Under the pieces are notes generated by a model. That model had not been told where the DNA came from and did no database searches. It was given only the letters and a program-made list of their open reading frames with translations. Both the position numbers and the translations under genes were made by a program. Positions 35,852 through 47,440 of a DNA stretch of 64,000 nucleotides are shown one piece after another; position 1 is the first letter of the stretch, and each line of letters begins with the position of its first letter. The stretch is from Siphonodentalium dalli (taxonomy: Eukaryota > Mollusca > Scaphopoda > Gadilida > Siphonodentaliidae). The stretch spans positions 260,926,077 through 260,990,076 of the forward strand of contig CP136061.1 in assembly GCA_032622095.1 (NCBI GenBank), written 5' to 3'.

Positions 35852-36093
35852 AAAGCTTTTCTCACGAACTATTTTGCCCCCAGTAAAGCGTTTCACACGA
35901 ACTACCGGCTGCTCTTTTCAATAGCCCATTCATTAATCTGGGACCAGACAATCTGGACAACACAATCCAATCAGGGTTCATGTGAACACAATGTTTCGTA
36001 TGGAGCTGCATCTATTTCATCACCGCGATTTCGATATTACTGCAGGGTTAGAAAATTGGGACATGGTTTTACGCATTGTTTTCGTTTAGGGTA
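35852..36093 (+). repeat. Second copy of the 33-bp array plus its right flank
   Basis: Direct, diverged repeat of 34540-34797 with two array units and the GGCTGCTCTTTTCAATAGCC...TTTCGTTTAGGGT flank. Confidence 0.85.
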
Positions 36094-36410
36094 TGCAGGT
36101 GACGTATTGTTCAAACATATTATGCAAACATTTGACTTCCGCTGAATTTGAAGTATTAGATGCAAAACTGTCCCCAGAAATAGTTGCTGGCAAAGTTACT
36201 GGCCCATTCACCATTTCAAAAGAGGCAGTTTGGACAAATCGTTAGCGGAGAGTTCCATAACAGCCTATACCTTCCAATGGGACGCCTTCTGTAATCAATT
36301 CAGGCTGTCAAATACCCTTCCGATACCGATCCGTCAATTTATTGAATTCACAATTTTCGGCTTAGTCAGTAATTACTTTTCTCTCGGCCCTATCTTCTTA
36401 TAACAAAACA
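36094..36410. other. No gene recognised
   Basis: Short unannotatable stretch. A frame near 36140-36245 looks weakly protein-like but is broken by stops and matches nothing that I recognise. Confidence 0.4.
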
Positions 36411-36535
36411 GGGGGCATGCCTAAACAAACACGAGGGGGCATGTCTGAACCAACAAGAGGGGGCATGTCTGAACCAACATGAGGGTGCATGCCAGAACCA
36501 ACAAGAGATGCCTGGACCAACAAGAGGGGGCATGT
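36411..36535 (+). repeat. 24-bp minisatellite GGGGGCATGTCTGAACCAAC, split by a transposon
   Basis: About five units of GGGGGCATGTCTGAACCAAC plus AAGA. One more unit follows immediately to the right of the inserted element, at 36958-36990 (GGGGTATGCATGAACCAACA). The array was therefore one block before insertion. Confidence 0.85.
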
Positions 36536-36957
36536 GAGATCAGGCCAGAAATCTCTACTCTACCTAATGCCCGTAGAGATCAAAATCCACCAGTACAAAA
36601 CCTGGGAACTTTTTTGAGTTTTGACAGATAACCTTTTCAAGTTGAAAATATAACACGAGGAATACATATCTTAGTTATTATCTGCTTGATAATGTACTTC
36701 GCTGTATGTGAAGTTCCCATATCGAAATTGGATGCTTTTCGGTGACTTTTGTGAGCCGATATCGCAATCAAAAGTGAATTAATTACCCAGAAGTACGTTA
36801 CAAAGGAACATATAATAACTAAGACATATATTCCCCGCGTTATTTTTTCAATGTTATATGGTTCCCTGTCAAAACTTCAAAAACTTTCCATGGTTTGCAC
36901 TGGTGGAATATGATATCTACGGGCGTTAGGCAGAGTAGAGATTCATGGCGTGATCTA
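36536..36957 (+). mobile_element. Long-TIR element (MULE-like by target duplication), copy 2
   Basis: A 422-bp element that is almost entirely inverted repeat. Arms of about 180 bp begin GAGATCAGGCCAGAAATCTC (36536) and end GAGATTCATGGCGTGATCTA (36957). It sits inside the 24-bp minisatellite, flanked by GGGGCATGT (36527-36535) and GGGGTATGC (36958-36966). Joining the flanks restores a normal minisatellite unit, so a 9-bp duplication is well supported. Related to 10958-12108 over the whole TIR. Non-autonomous; the 67-aa ORF inside is not a gene. Confidence 0.85.
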
Positions 36958-36990
36958 GGGGTATGCATGAACCAACAAGAGATGGCATTT

Positions 36991-37742
36991 ATAATCAAGA
37001 GAGCGGTCCACGGCATCAATCGTCTGTTTTCATTTGTTGACATTTAGTTTCCCCATATATAAACAAGTGCCGAAACGCCTTATTGATAGCATATTATATA
37101 TTTGCTCGCATTGGATAATTATGAATCACTCCAAGGCATCAAGCCCCTGTAGTTTTATAGCGGGATATAGTGCGTTTCGATGACTAAAAATATCACAAAA
37201 CCTTCCACAAATTTAAAGCATAATGCAAGCCAGCGTCCGCATATTATACACGTATTTCATCAATCGAACACACATCACTGTCGCGATAACAGCACAATAC
37301 TGCAGCAATTGACCTACGGCACTTCCCCCTCGTAATAATAGTACAATACTACAGGGAGAGTGGAAACGAACCAGGGCCATTGTTTATATATCAGCCAAGG
37401 CAACTCATCCCTTGGGTCGAGTTCGGTTTAGTGTTGCGAAGGACTTTAACATTATGCAACCTTGATTCCTCCCTGTAGGAAGGGCATAGCTTCCTTATCG
37501 GTGTCACAGCCGATGCGGCTAACAATTGACTTGGGTACCATCTGGGCCGTTGTACGAGTGAAGCTTTCCAACCATACATACGATTACCAACCATAAATAG
37601 AACATGTAGGCATTTACATGTATAGCACTTTTGACAGTTAAACACCCGGACGATTTGAACAATTTGAACAAGTCTTGATGTGCATTCAAATTTAATATAT
37701 TTGGACCTTGCATATAATTCGGCTGTATTATATGATAATAGT
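36991..37742. other. No gene recognised
   Basis: The 149-aa minus-strand ORF at 37391-37840 has no recognisable domain and overlaps the inverted repeat at 37743-37866, so it is not called as a gene. Confidence 0.4.
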
Positions 37743-37866
37743 AATTGTTGTTTCCATATTGACCGAGTTATGATGCTGATGTCTGTCCTATCGGCCTGAG
37801 ACCGCGGTTCGAAGGCAAATACGACAGACCGAGGCGTCATAACTCGGCCAATGCGTAAACAACCAA
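37743..37866. repeat. 124-bp inverted repeat with a B-box-like loop
   Basis: The left arm 37743-37786 (including GACCGAGTTATGATGC and GTCTGTC) pairs with 37823-37866 (GACAGACC and GCGTCATAACTCGGC). The loop contains GGTTCGAAGGC, which resembles a Pol III B box, but no matching A box is evident. Confidence 0.8.
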
Positions 37867-38150
37867 TTAATATTTAAGTGTTCTATTAATTAGCAGCATT
37901 GTCAATTGTTGTTTCACAGGATGAATATATAAACATAGATATATACCAGTGTGTGCTTTATCAAATTAACAATTATTCCAGCAATTTTATTCTTGTGAAC
38001 TTTGTGAAGAACTTGAAGCGATTTCGCAGTACTACCTGTTTCCACTGGGAATGATATTATACGGATACATGTGGTTCACCACATATATTTACTCCCAAAA
38101 TCAGTGACAGTCCGTAATTCATCCGAAAGCGACTATAATCTATCTTTCGT
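37867..38150. other. No gene recognised
   Basis: AT-rich spacer between two inverted-repeat structures. Confidence 0.4.
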
Positions 38151-38472
38151 CGACCCAATATTCGGTTGGCGATTATCGCAATACGATAGAACACCGTGCG
38201 CGTATAACATAACTATCACAAATATAGCGTACTCTGATAACAACTTATTGTCAATTTCATGCTTAAGAAATTTTAAACATATCATCTTCCACTTGTTTTA
38301 TTTTATTTTTATCAAAAGGAATACTAAATGGATGATATATATAAAGACAAATACAATAAGATTGACCATTTTACCGTGAAACTGAGGACAAAAACTGGTG
38401 ATATCTGAGTGCGAACGTCGTAGTGTTCTACAATCGTATTGCGACAATCGCCAACCCCAATATTCTTTGCCG
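38151..38472. mobile_element. ~320-bp TIR mini-element
   Basis: The left arm 38151-38195 (CCAATATTCGGTTGGCGATT and ATCGCAATACGAT) is the diverged reverse complement of 38420-38472 (ATCGTATTGCGACAATCGCC then AACCCCAATATTC). The interior is AT-rich with no coding content. Target duplication not resolved. ORFs crossing it on both strands are not genes. Confidence 0.7.
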
Positions 38473-38940
38473 ATCGAGCTAAGTACGTATGACGTCATTT
38501 GCGTTACCGTTGACTTATTGCCCGCCTGTCTATTATTGGCCTACTTGATTTTACTTATTGGGCGAATTTGTGTTACTTACGATGCGGGCGGCCTTCTACT
38601 TATTGCGGCCGATAACATGTAGCTAATTAATAATACTGGAGAATGGTACTACAGGCAGGGAGATTGGTAGAATATATCCTTACTATTTACTTTGATGTAC
38701 TAAATGCAAGGTGATACATTGATGATTTGATGTTTTCCATTTTATATGCTGTAACATATACACAGGGTTATATTTATATTGATGTTTTAAAACAGAAAAA
38801 TCCCAAATTAGTTAGAAAATCAAATAAAGAAAATTTCGAACTAATTCCAACAACAAATTTTATGCTCTCGGGCATTAAATTTCCAACTTCTGAACATTTT
38901 GAAAGAACTGTACCATGGCTACACCGCCCCCCCCCCCCGA
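38473..38940. other. No gene recognised; poly-C run
   Basis: Ends in a 12-nt C run at about 38927-38938, directly before the next element. GCGTTACCG and TATTGGCC-type phrases recur near 38500-38610, but no defined repeat unit emerges. Confidence 0.4.
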
Positions 38941-39341
38941 ATTAACCCTTTACCCAACAAACCGGCCAAAACCGGCCAAATAAAGCTTTAACAGCCTAAA
39001 TGATCTTGGGTCTGTCTCAATAGAACCGTACAAATATGGATATCATTGGAACCGGCTCCTTGACCACATTGTGATAGTTACAGTTATGCCCTGTGCCAAT
39101 GCATTCTCTTATATATGCGAGTCGACCATAGGTCGCCTCGCATATATAAGAGAATGCATTGGCCTAAAAACAATCTTTTTTTAACACTTTTTACCATTTT
39201 TTCTTACATTCTTTAACAATTTTATAATTTTTAATGTGTTAAGCCAATGCATTCTCTTATATATGCGAGGCGACCTATGATCGCTCGCATATATAAGAGA
39301 ATGCATTGGCACAGGGCCGTTCTGTTGGGTAAAGGGTTAAT
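38941..39341. mobile_element. Double-hairpin TIR mini-element, copy 2
   Basis: Outer ends ATTAACCCTTTACCCAAC (38941) and its reverse complement ending at 39341. Inside are two long perfect-looking hairpins, 39095-39163 and 39243-39310. Each has arms GCCAATGCATTCTC + TTATATATGCGAG closed by GTCGACCATAGGTCGCC or a variant. Between them is an A/T-only linker. About 125 bp on the left side (38965-39088) has no partner on the right and looks like a secondary insertion. The outer TIR differs from that of 32214-32651 although the hairpins are the same. Confidence 0.9.
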
Positions 39342-40960
39342 GTTGTTGGATACATTTTACGATGAATTACACATCCGTAACTACGGTCAGTTATGATGAG
39401 GATGTAATTCTTAGGTTCACAATAATTTATTTGGTTCCCTTCACATTACACCACCATCACCTTGACGGCCCCCTATGGCCCATTTTCTCTTGTCTGGTAT
39501 TCTGGTGGGGCTGGGTTAGTCCTGAATTGGTCACGCCTGTCCATATTGCGTCTGAGCCCTACATTGTTACATATACACATTTGTATACATACAAGCATGT
39601 ATACAATTTAAAATGTGTAATAAATCATCGGCTACCAAGTGCTACCGGTAGTACTTAACTGTTGTGTCACATTTAACAACAAGCAAATACCTTGCGATGT
39701 GAATCTTTTATTATGGATGCTAAGGCATTGCGTCTAGGTTGAACCGCATTCATCGCCGCTTAAAGGCACACACTAAATAAAATTATGTCAAAAGATACCC
39801 AACTTGAGTCGTATTTTACCCACGTGTTGTGGTGGATTTCCTTCAAGCAAACATTGGATGAAAGTTACACAAGTTGAATGAAGTTTATGTGACACAAATT
39901 GCGTGAAAATTTTCACAAGTTTATTAACTTTTCTGCCCAAATTGGGTAACAAAATTCTAATTGGGTACTTAAATTTGTCCCTTTTTTACTAAATGTTTGG
40001 GGGAAAAATCACTAGACAATTGTGTAAGAATGAGGAAAAAGTTACACCACAATTGTGTGAACTTGACACACGTGAATTGGGTAACTTGAGGACACATGAC
40101 TTGAGTATAATTACACCATTAAATAGGGTAACATTCCACATACAAATTAAAATATTATCACGAGGATTATGTACGCAAAGTAATGGTTTACATTATGCTA
40201 ATTATGTATTGCCATATTTCCCGAGTATACAAGCGGGAATCGATCTTACACTTTGCGGGGTACATGCTACCCAATGTACATCATTTACAAGCTAACACAA
40301 AGAATCCCACCCAATTGTTCTTTGTGTGTACTTAATCCGATTCGATGGTGTCCTTATAATCAGATTCCAACAACAACATTTCTTGAAATGCCGCTTCAGT
40401 TACCAGAATTGATTAATTGTCACAAAATAATGCTAACCACTGTCAATTACATTATAAAATTGCCCAAAACGTGTTATAAATCATCATTCTGTTCTATGCA
40501 ATTTGGTATCGAGACATTCATCGAATATTTGTCAGGTGGTGAAAAATAACATTTCAAATATAATCGATATCTTATCATTCGTGAAAAATAACATTTAAAA
40601 AATAATCGATATCTTATCATTCTGAGCTTTGATGGGTGCGTTCCTCGACTCGAATCAAATATTACCCTCGAAGCCAAAGAAATAGTAATTCAGGAGAATT
40701 AATTCGGATTAATATGCAACTTCAAAGGCGCGGTTGTTAGTATCACTGGGAAAAACATCGGCTTATGCTTAATACCGTTAATGGTAACTGGAACATGGGC
40801 TTATTAGCATCGTTCATGTTGCTTAACCATACCATTTGGGTTGAATTGGATTGGATCCCTATGGGGTGGGATCCAAGCTTGATACTGAGTGGAACAAAGG
40901 GCGTAAATGATAGTTGTGTATATTTAACAGGTGCTGCCTGTATAATTCCAATATTGCCAT
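39342..40960. other. Mostly unannotatable; weak TTGGGTAAC-type repeats
   Basis: Around 39800-40140 phrases such as AATTGGGTAAC, TTGTGTGAACTTGACAC and AGTTACAC recur irregularly, suggesting a decayed low-complexity repeat. At 40540-40620 GTGAAAAATAACATTTAAA and AATAATCGATATCTTATCAT recur as a 53-bp tandem pair. ORFs of 98-113 aa at 39362-41088 show no domain until the LINE relic begins near 40970. Confidence 0.45.
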
Positions 40961-40969
40961 CTAGAAAAT

Positions 40970-41580
40970 TGCTCAGCTGGTTTCGGGATGTAGCACATTC
41001 AGATATAGAGAAAATGTTGATGGGAATGAATATATCATGTTCACTGGATACTGTCCCCATTAAATTTCTGAAAAAAATGATCATGTAAGACCCTACATTG
41101 TGTCTATATTGGACCGTATTGTTGGAGATTCGCTTTAAAGGGAGTGGTGCCCGATAGAATGAAAACTGCGATTGTTACTCCAAATATGAACAAGGCTTCG
41201 CTTGACCCTGAAGTTCTGCAAAATTTTAGGCCAGTATCAAACTTATCATTTATATCAGAAGTTCTGGACAAAGTTGTTAGTCTACGGTTACTCAGACAAG
41301 TAAAGGATAGTCCACTGTTTTGAAAAATGCCAATCAGCCTTTCGAGTCAATCACTCTCGCGAATCTGCGCTCATCAAAGTCAAGCACGACAGTGACCTTT
41401 GTCTTAACTATGTACTACTTCTGATATTGGAATTGAGTGTGGCTTTCGATGCGTGTGATCATATCGTCTTATCGGAACGTCTCAGTGAACTTATTGGAAT
41501 TCGAGGAATCGTATCGTCAACTAGAAAGCAGACAGTTGTGATTCGGGAGTCTGTTTCCACGGAGGTTACTCATTTTTTGG
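40970..41580 (+). pseudogene. LINE reverse transcriptase relic (CR1/Jockey-like), N-terminal part
   Basis: Successive frames give FRDVAHSDIEKMLMGM and SCSLDTVPIKFLKK (about 40980-41080), then GVVPDRMKTAIVTP, LQNFRPVSNLSFISEVLDKV (about 41150-41300), then QSAFRVNHSRESALIKV, LELSVAFDACDHIVLSERL and RKQTVVIRESVS (to about 41560). These are the conserved steps of CR1/Jockey-group RT: DPIPTWLLK, GxxPxxxKxAxVxP, NFRPVSNLxFxSKxLEKVV, QSAYRxxHSTETALxKV, LLDLSAAFDTVDH. Frame changes occur near 41090-41150 and 41321, so it is dead. It ends before the SGVPQG block. Confidence 0.85.
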
Positions 41581-42825
41581 TCAAAATATTGTTCTGAAAT
41601 GGCCATCATTTGAGGATTTTCAATCTTAGGGTGTCAGGTTTTAATGCAACTCCCAACAGTTGGAAATCGTTAGGTAACAGCTGGAAATTTCTAACCAAAG
41701 AGGGTGCAAATGGTTTTGTCTGGTTCAAGAGAGTGTAGTTGGATATTTCAATGTATTCAATCCCTCAAATGGAGACCATCTAGCCATATCCCTGTTCGTC
41801 ACGTAGCGACTTAGTGACTGACGAATGTATTTGTAATTAATATCGATATGTGACATCTCTCCGGATTGACACCTGTCCCGTCTTATCACAAAACAATCAA
41901 CAGAACCCACCAACAACATAACAGTATTATCACGGGACCAGCTTCTCAAACTTGGACAATATAGAGTAACCAGCAGTATAGTTGCATTCGATCAAAATTA
42001 CACAGGTCGTCAATACCGTTTGATTAATCACGAACTTGAAGTGAGCTTGCAATAGATCTCCATGTAAATATCAACCTATGTGTGTTCTATAGTTCGCACT
42101 GGCTTGGTATCTAGAATAGCTCCTGCTGTCGACAACCGACGTGATGGATATTGTTTTACATTAACTTGGGATAATCACTAGTTCTCAGAGTAGGTTCTGT
42201 TCGCCAGCTAATGATTCGAGAGAAATTATCATGATGATAACGCACAAGCAAACGGCACCAGTCATGGTATCTGGCAGCCACCGAGCAATGTCTGTAATCG
42301 GCGGATTGAATTAAATCCAGAAACAATCCTGATTGGAGCAGGGTCGTTTCTAGATGGTTTCCGCTTGGGATGGTGCGCCCAAATATTACATTTCCGGCAA
42401 ACCCCCGTTCTCGAATAACGAACTTCAGTTTGCAGAACCAGACGAAACTCCCAATTTTGAGATATTTCACTAGCATTTCTTGTCCGCACCGTAGGTTAAA
42501 CGTACCGACTGGGCCTCGAACAATCTTGTAACACTTGCAAGGACACTATTTTTGGTGATATCTGAAAAATTCCAATGGCACCCCTTCAATGGGTAAATTG
42601 AAAGTCGGAAGCCCTTAGGTTAGAACTGGTACATCAAACTTACCAATTGTTGCATTTTCTAACATGTCACATCGCACTATTAATAGTCATTTTCATACTT
42701 ATACCATTTCAGTCCAATGCATTCGGACCAAAGTAGAAAAACAAGAGATTACACAAAAATACTGGTTGGAACTATCAGGAAAATTTCAAACTATATTTTG
42801 GGCATCTATATCTATATTTGCGACT
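41581..42825. other. No gene recognised
   Basis: Two minus-strand ORFs (74 aa at 41725-41949 and 106 aa at 42156-42476) lack domains. A plus-strand frame at 41610-41735 reading SGFNATPNSWKSL is protein-like but short. All may be decayed mobile-element pieces. Confidence 0.4.
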
Positions 42826-43622
42826 GTCTGTCTGTCTGGGTTCTATAGATATTCACAGGGGACCACCTAGATGGCACAAAAGGGGTCTAATAAGGGTCAC
42901 TTTTTACGAGAAAGATAATGGCGGGGGTTAGAATTATCTAAAGTGACGCCGTTGTTGTCAGGGGCAGAAAATGGGCAGGAAAAACATTTGTCGCCGATTG
43001 CCACCAAACTTATATATAATCATCCCCATAATATGAGGAATATAATGGAGTGGTTTAAATGTGTCAAAAGTGGCACCGTTCTCGTCAGTGATGTCCGGAA
43101 GGGGAGAGGGGCACCAAAATTGATCAAAATAATTTTAGCGCCGAATTCCACCAAATTGATGCACATTCTTCTGAGATCTTATCCATGATACACGGAATCT
43201 TATTGTGTTATTTAAAGACGACAAACTAGTGTCGTTGGGATGAGAGATTTGGGGGGCGGTGGGTAATAAATCTGATAAGAATTGGTTTAGTCGCCGATTG
43301 CCAACAAACGTATACAAATTCATCCCCATGGTATGAGGTGTCTAATGGCGTGGCTTAAAGCTGTCAAAAGTTGCGTCATTCGAGCCAGGGTGCACTGACA
43401 GGGAGGGGGGCACCAAACTTGATACACAATATTTTTAGCGCCAATTTCCACCAAATTGATACACATTATCCATGATATGAGGAATCTAATTGTGTGATTT
43501 AAAAAAACGTCATATTGGTGCTGCTTTGGTGAGAGATGGGGTGATGTGGGGTGGGCACTAAATTTGATAAAAAACAAGTTAGTCGCAAATTAGCACCAAA
43601 CTTATAATCTCCATGATATGCA
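42826..43622 (+). repeat. Alternating dimeric repeat array (family 2), copy 2
   Basis: Starts TGTCTGTCTGTCTGGGTTCT and shows the same alternating blocks as 30385-31850 (CACCAAATTGATGCACATTC, ATCCCCATAATATGAGG). It is cut at 43622, within ATCTCCATGATATG, by the left end of TIR element copy B. The array continues to the right of copy C at 49704. Confidence 0.85.
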
Positions 43623-46258
43623 GGTCCGAATCGGCATCTCTGGTTTAGACTAGGTTTTATTCTAGACCAGGTTTAACTCCAGTTTAAACTAGGTTTAAGT
43701 AGGGTTTAAACTTGGTTTTACAGTAGTTAAACCAGGTTTATGGGAGTAAAACTGGGTTTTAGCGTACTTAAACCAAGTTTTGTGATAAACTCAGTTTAAG
43801 TTGAAACTAGGTTTTATTAACGTGATAAAGTGATGGTAATATTACTAATTGTTTGTGGTGAATTGGCTATATAATCATCAGTATAAGCTTAGGTATATAT
43901 GATTTATACGTACCATATGTCTCGCCTCGAACATACACCTTTAAATATACTTTGAAAAAAATTCAAAGTTAAACCACCCTACCCCAGGTTTGACTAGAAC
44001 CTAGTTTTTTGGGTTTAATTATTCGGCCGATATTTTTCGCCCAATATTGATGTTGTTTCTTCGTGAATATGGGAGTGTTTATTTTGAATTGGGGGAGGCG
44101 TTTATGCGCGGGCGTTTGTCACTCAATGTAGATGCAGGAGAGTCTTAGTGGAATTCGGGGAGGCGATGTCGGTACTTATGAGATAAATTCTAACAAAATA
44201 TGTGCCAGTGTGATGGATGATTTCTTGCTATATATGTCTGTTTGCAATTCGCTCGTTCGGATGTCGATTTGGCGGCTGAGAGCATGGCGGGATCGGACTG
44301 ATTAGATTGACACGTTAGACACGAACATGACTTTTGAAACTGATTCCTTATTCACAAAAAGGTCTCTTTCGGTCAATTTGACGCATGGGTTGGTGCCACC
44401 CACTCCTGCTGCCAAATTAATTAGCCTAAATCCTTACCGTCCATACCCCTGTTATCCCGGGGTGAGGGGTGATGTTTCTATCGGGTATTATGGGCGAGCC
44501 ACCCTTTCATGCCGTCAAATTCGCCGAAATCCTTCCCGTTCTCAAAAATGGTACATACCCCATTTTCAAATACCCATCAGAGACACCCCAGCCTTCACCC
44601 GGGGGGATGGTAACGGCCACCCTGAGGGGGTGGAGTATGGACTATTTTGGAGAACTGTAAGGATTTCGGCCAATTTGATAGTATGCGCATATAAACACCC
44701 CACCCCTCACATCCGGGGGGTACCACCCGAGGGGGTGAACGTGGGATATGGACCATTTTCGAAACTGGTAAGGATTTCGGCCAATTGACGGCATGGATGG
44801 ATGGCCCGCTCAAATGTCCCATAGAAACAGCCCACCCCTGAACGCTGGGGGAACCACACAGGAGGTGGAAATGGGGTATGGACCATTTTCGAGACGGTAA
44901 GGATTTCGGTCAATTTGACGTCAGCATTGTGGGTAGCCCAACTACCCCCTAGAAACACCCTCACCCGGAGGTACCACCCCGAGGGGGTGAAATGGGGTAT
45001 GAACCATTTTCGAGAACGGCGGGTGGCACATCCCAGATGCGCCCCATAGAAACACCCCACCCCGGACCCCATTTTCACCCGCTCGGGTAGAACCACCCGC
45101 GGTAAGGGTGGGGGTGTTTCTATGACTATATTTGAGGGCGGGCCGCCCACCAATGACGTCATATTGGCCGAAATCCTTACCGTTCTCGATAACGGTCCAT
45201 ACCCCATTATATGGGGTATTTGGGGTGTGCCACCTACACATGCCGTAATATTGACCAACAGAGGCATGTTTTTGCGAATAATGAATAAAATGCTCCATAC
45301 CCCATTTTCACCTCATCAGGGTGGTACCCTCCAGGGATGAGGGTAGGGTGTCTATATGGGATATTTGGAGCGGGCCACACACCCCTGTCGTCAAATAGGC
45401 CGAAATCCTTACCGTTCTCGAACATGGTTCATATCCCATCTTCACCCTCGGTGGTGACCCACCCCACCCCGCCCGGATGTGAGGGGTGGGGTGTTTATAT
45501 GCGTTATTTGAGGTACCCTTCCCCGGGGGTGAGGGTTGGGGTGTTTCTATTCGGTATTTGGGCGTACCCAATTTCCACCTGCTCTGGTGGGACCCCTCCC
45601 CCCCCCCCATGTGAGGGGTGTGTAGGGGTGGTTATATGGTGTATTTTGATCGTGCCACCCACTCCTGCTGCCAAATTAATTAGCCTAAATCCTTACCGTC
45701 CATACCCCTGTTATCCCGGGGTGAGGGTGATGTTTCTATCGGGTATTATGGGCGAGCCACCCTTTCATGCCGTCAAATTCGCCGAAATCCTTCCTGTTCT
45801 CAAAAATGGTCCATACCCCATTTTCACCCGTCCGGATGGTACCCCCGGGGTGGTGGTGTTTCTATGGGGTATTTGTGGCAGGGCCCCACCTATGCCCTCA
45901 AGAGATATTTTTGAGTTCCAAAAGTCACGTTCGTCCATGATATTGGATAATATCTAACCGTTATACAACAGACCGTGCATTCGTCGTGATTTCTCAAAGC
46001 GCACGGGTTATTCCCCTGATTAGGAGATTATATAGCGACAACATGTCGCTTAACCGGACAATGAATTGACAAGCTTAGCGATAATAAACAGACAGACCAC
46101 GCCTCCTATTCTTGCAATTGGACAAGTGTGGCCCACAGGTAACGCAATCGACCAAATCTATGTCGTCCCAGCGGTGGAGAAAAACTTGGTTTTACTACTA
46201 AAACCCAGTTTAAACTGGTAGTTTAAATAGGTCTAAACTGGAGATGCCGATTCGGACC
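43623..46258 (-). mobile_element. TIR DNA element with GC-rich inverted arrays, copy B
   Basis: Same family as copy A, in reverse orientation. Ends GGTCCGAATCGGCATCTCTG (43623) and CCGATTCGGACC (ending 46258). The AT-rich subterminal blocks at 43640-44340 and 45890-46200 match 2720-3400 and 600-905 of copy A. The ~135-bp unit array occupies about 44380-45900 and inverts near 45030. Large ORFs here (up to 206 aa) come from the stop-poor array, repeat one another and are not genes. The left flank is family-2 repeat but the right flank is unrelated, so this copy is not simply inserted. Confidence 0.85.
44380..45905. repeat. GC-rich unit array of copy B
   Basis: Units of about 135 bp with the same building blocks as in copy A. 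The orientation switch is at about 45000-45060, where CGAGAACGGCGGGTGGCACA meets a CCCCATTTTCACCCGCTCGG block. Confidence 0.8.
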
Positions 46259-46960
46259 TAAATGTCCGTTATACGAAATGGATTCTCCCAGTCAATTAAA
46301 AGGTGTACATCGTAATGGTACAGGTACAGGTTATATAAGCAGATGACAGATAGATACAACATGAGTCCTATTTTTTTAGGGAAAGTCAAGATAACAAATT
46401 GTCAGAACATTTCATATGGGATAACTATATATATACGTGTCAATGATCTGATCGTTAACCTAACTTCTTACGCCAAACACCCACATACTATATAACAATC
46501 TACTCCTACACTGGGAAAATACTATCCCTGTACTAAAGCTTCGAACAACTGTACTTGTAGGAAATGTTCCGTTATTCCCAAGTGTAAAGCCGAATGAATA
46601 CTACGAACTTATCCGTTACGACTGCCGGTACAAGTGTCTTGTTACAGTTGTGTATGACTTGGACACGAGATAGCTGAGTATACTAAAACGGCATACAACA
46701 CCAGAGTCCTTGTATTATTAGCATCGATTGCATACGACTGCAAAGCTACTGGCGAAGATTTGTTCGTAACGTTTTGGCCCACACGTGTATATTAGTTGTT
46801 CACTTCGATACTGGGCATTTTTTATTCATTCTATTCCCCCGTGTGGGCTCGGGGTAGAATATGCCTACCGCCAGAGGAAAGAACCCCTAATGTGGCACCC
46901 TGTTTGTCGTGGGGTGCATCCCGTGAGGTGTGATATAGGAGTCCTGGGCCAATGACTGGC

Positions 46961-46983
46961 TATATATATATATATATATATAT
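46961..46983. repeat. (TA)n microsatellite
   Basis: About 11 uninterrupted TA dinucleotides. Confidence 0.95.
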
Positions 46984-47187
46984 TGATTACATTTTAAAAG
47001 ATAGTTCAATCTGATGCTTTGTTGCAAAAATTACCATGCAGTCAAGGTTGCACATAACAACATATTGAAAAGTAGCAGAGCAGTGTTGAGACCCGCGATA
47101 TCTCCGACTCAGAAGAGTTGGCACCAACTATGTTCTGTGCATCGAAATATGATAGATCTTTCTCAGGCGTACACCGTTGAATGTTTT

Positions 47188-47403
47188 TTAATTCATAGTC
47201 CCATATGGGACACCCGAGCAATTACAACATGTTAACCTTGACAGTTTAAACATTTTAGTACAATCCTTTTTATCATGACCAGAAGCAGACCAGCATGCAC
47301 ATATCGTTTCTTTACTTTTACAATGTTCCTGGTCATAACCATACCCATGACATTTAAAACATCGTAAGAGACTTGGAACATATGAAGACAAATATATCTC
47401 CAT
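47188..47403 (-). pseudogene. LINE ORF1 gag relic with CCHC zinc knuckles
   Basis: Minus-strand frame: SYVPSLLRCFKCHGYGYDQE, HCKSKETICACW, SASGHDKKDC, then TCCNCSGVPYG. This is the PxxCFxCxxxGHxxxxC / CxxCxxxGHDxxxC / CxNCxGxH series of the nucleic-acid-binding gag of Jockey-group LINEs. It is degenerate: the first knuckle has Y where the zinc-binding H belongs, and the second has W in the fourth position where C belongs. After the stop, a frame toward 47000 gives fragments like RKIYHISMHR, resembling the region after the knuckles. Dead insertion between element copies B and C. Confidence 0.75.
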
Positions 47404-47440
47404 ATATCAAACATTCAATGCCGGCGGATGATCGTACTGC

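Larger units (their letters stand above)
46259..47440. other. Intervening DNA between copies B and C
   Basis: About 1.18 kb unrelated to the element or to family 2. It carries a (TA)n microsatellite at 46961-46983 and a LINE gag relic on the minus strand (47188-47403). Nothing recognised at 46259-46960. Confidence 0.6.

Noticed and set aside
37787-37822. tRNA gene suggested by GGTTCGAAGGC
   Set aside because: No A box or cloverleaf; the sequence is the loop of an inverted repeat.
37391-37840. 149-aa minus-strand ORF
   Set aside because: No domain, overlaps an inverted repeat and has no splice or promoter context; could be chance.
40765-41088. 107-aa plus and 113-aa minus ORFs as host genes
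   Set aside because: The C-terminal part of the plus frame is LINE RT sequence; the rest has no domain and the minus ORF is its shadow.
44327-45957. ORFs of 150-206 aa on both strands in copies A, B and C
   Set aside because: They lie wholly in GC-rich ~135-bp arrays lacking AT-type stops, overlap on opposite strands, repeat the same peptide blocks and carry no domain.
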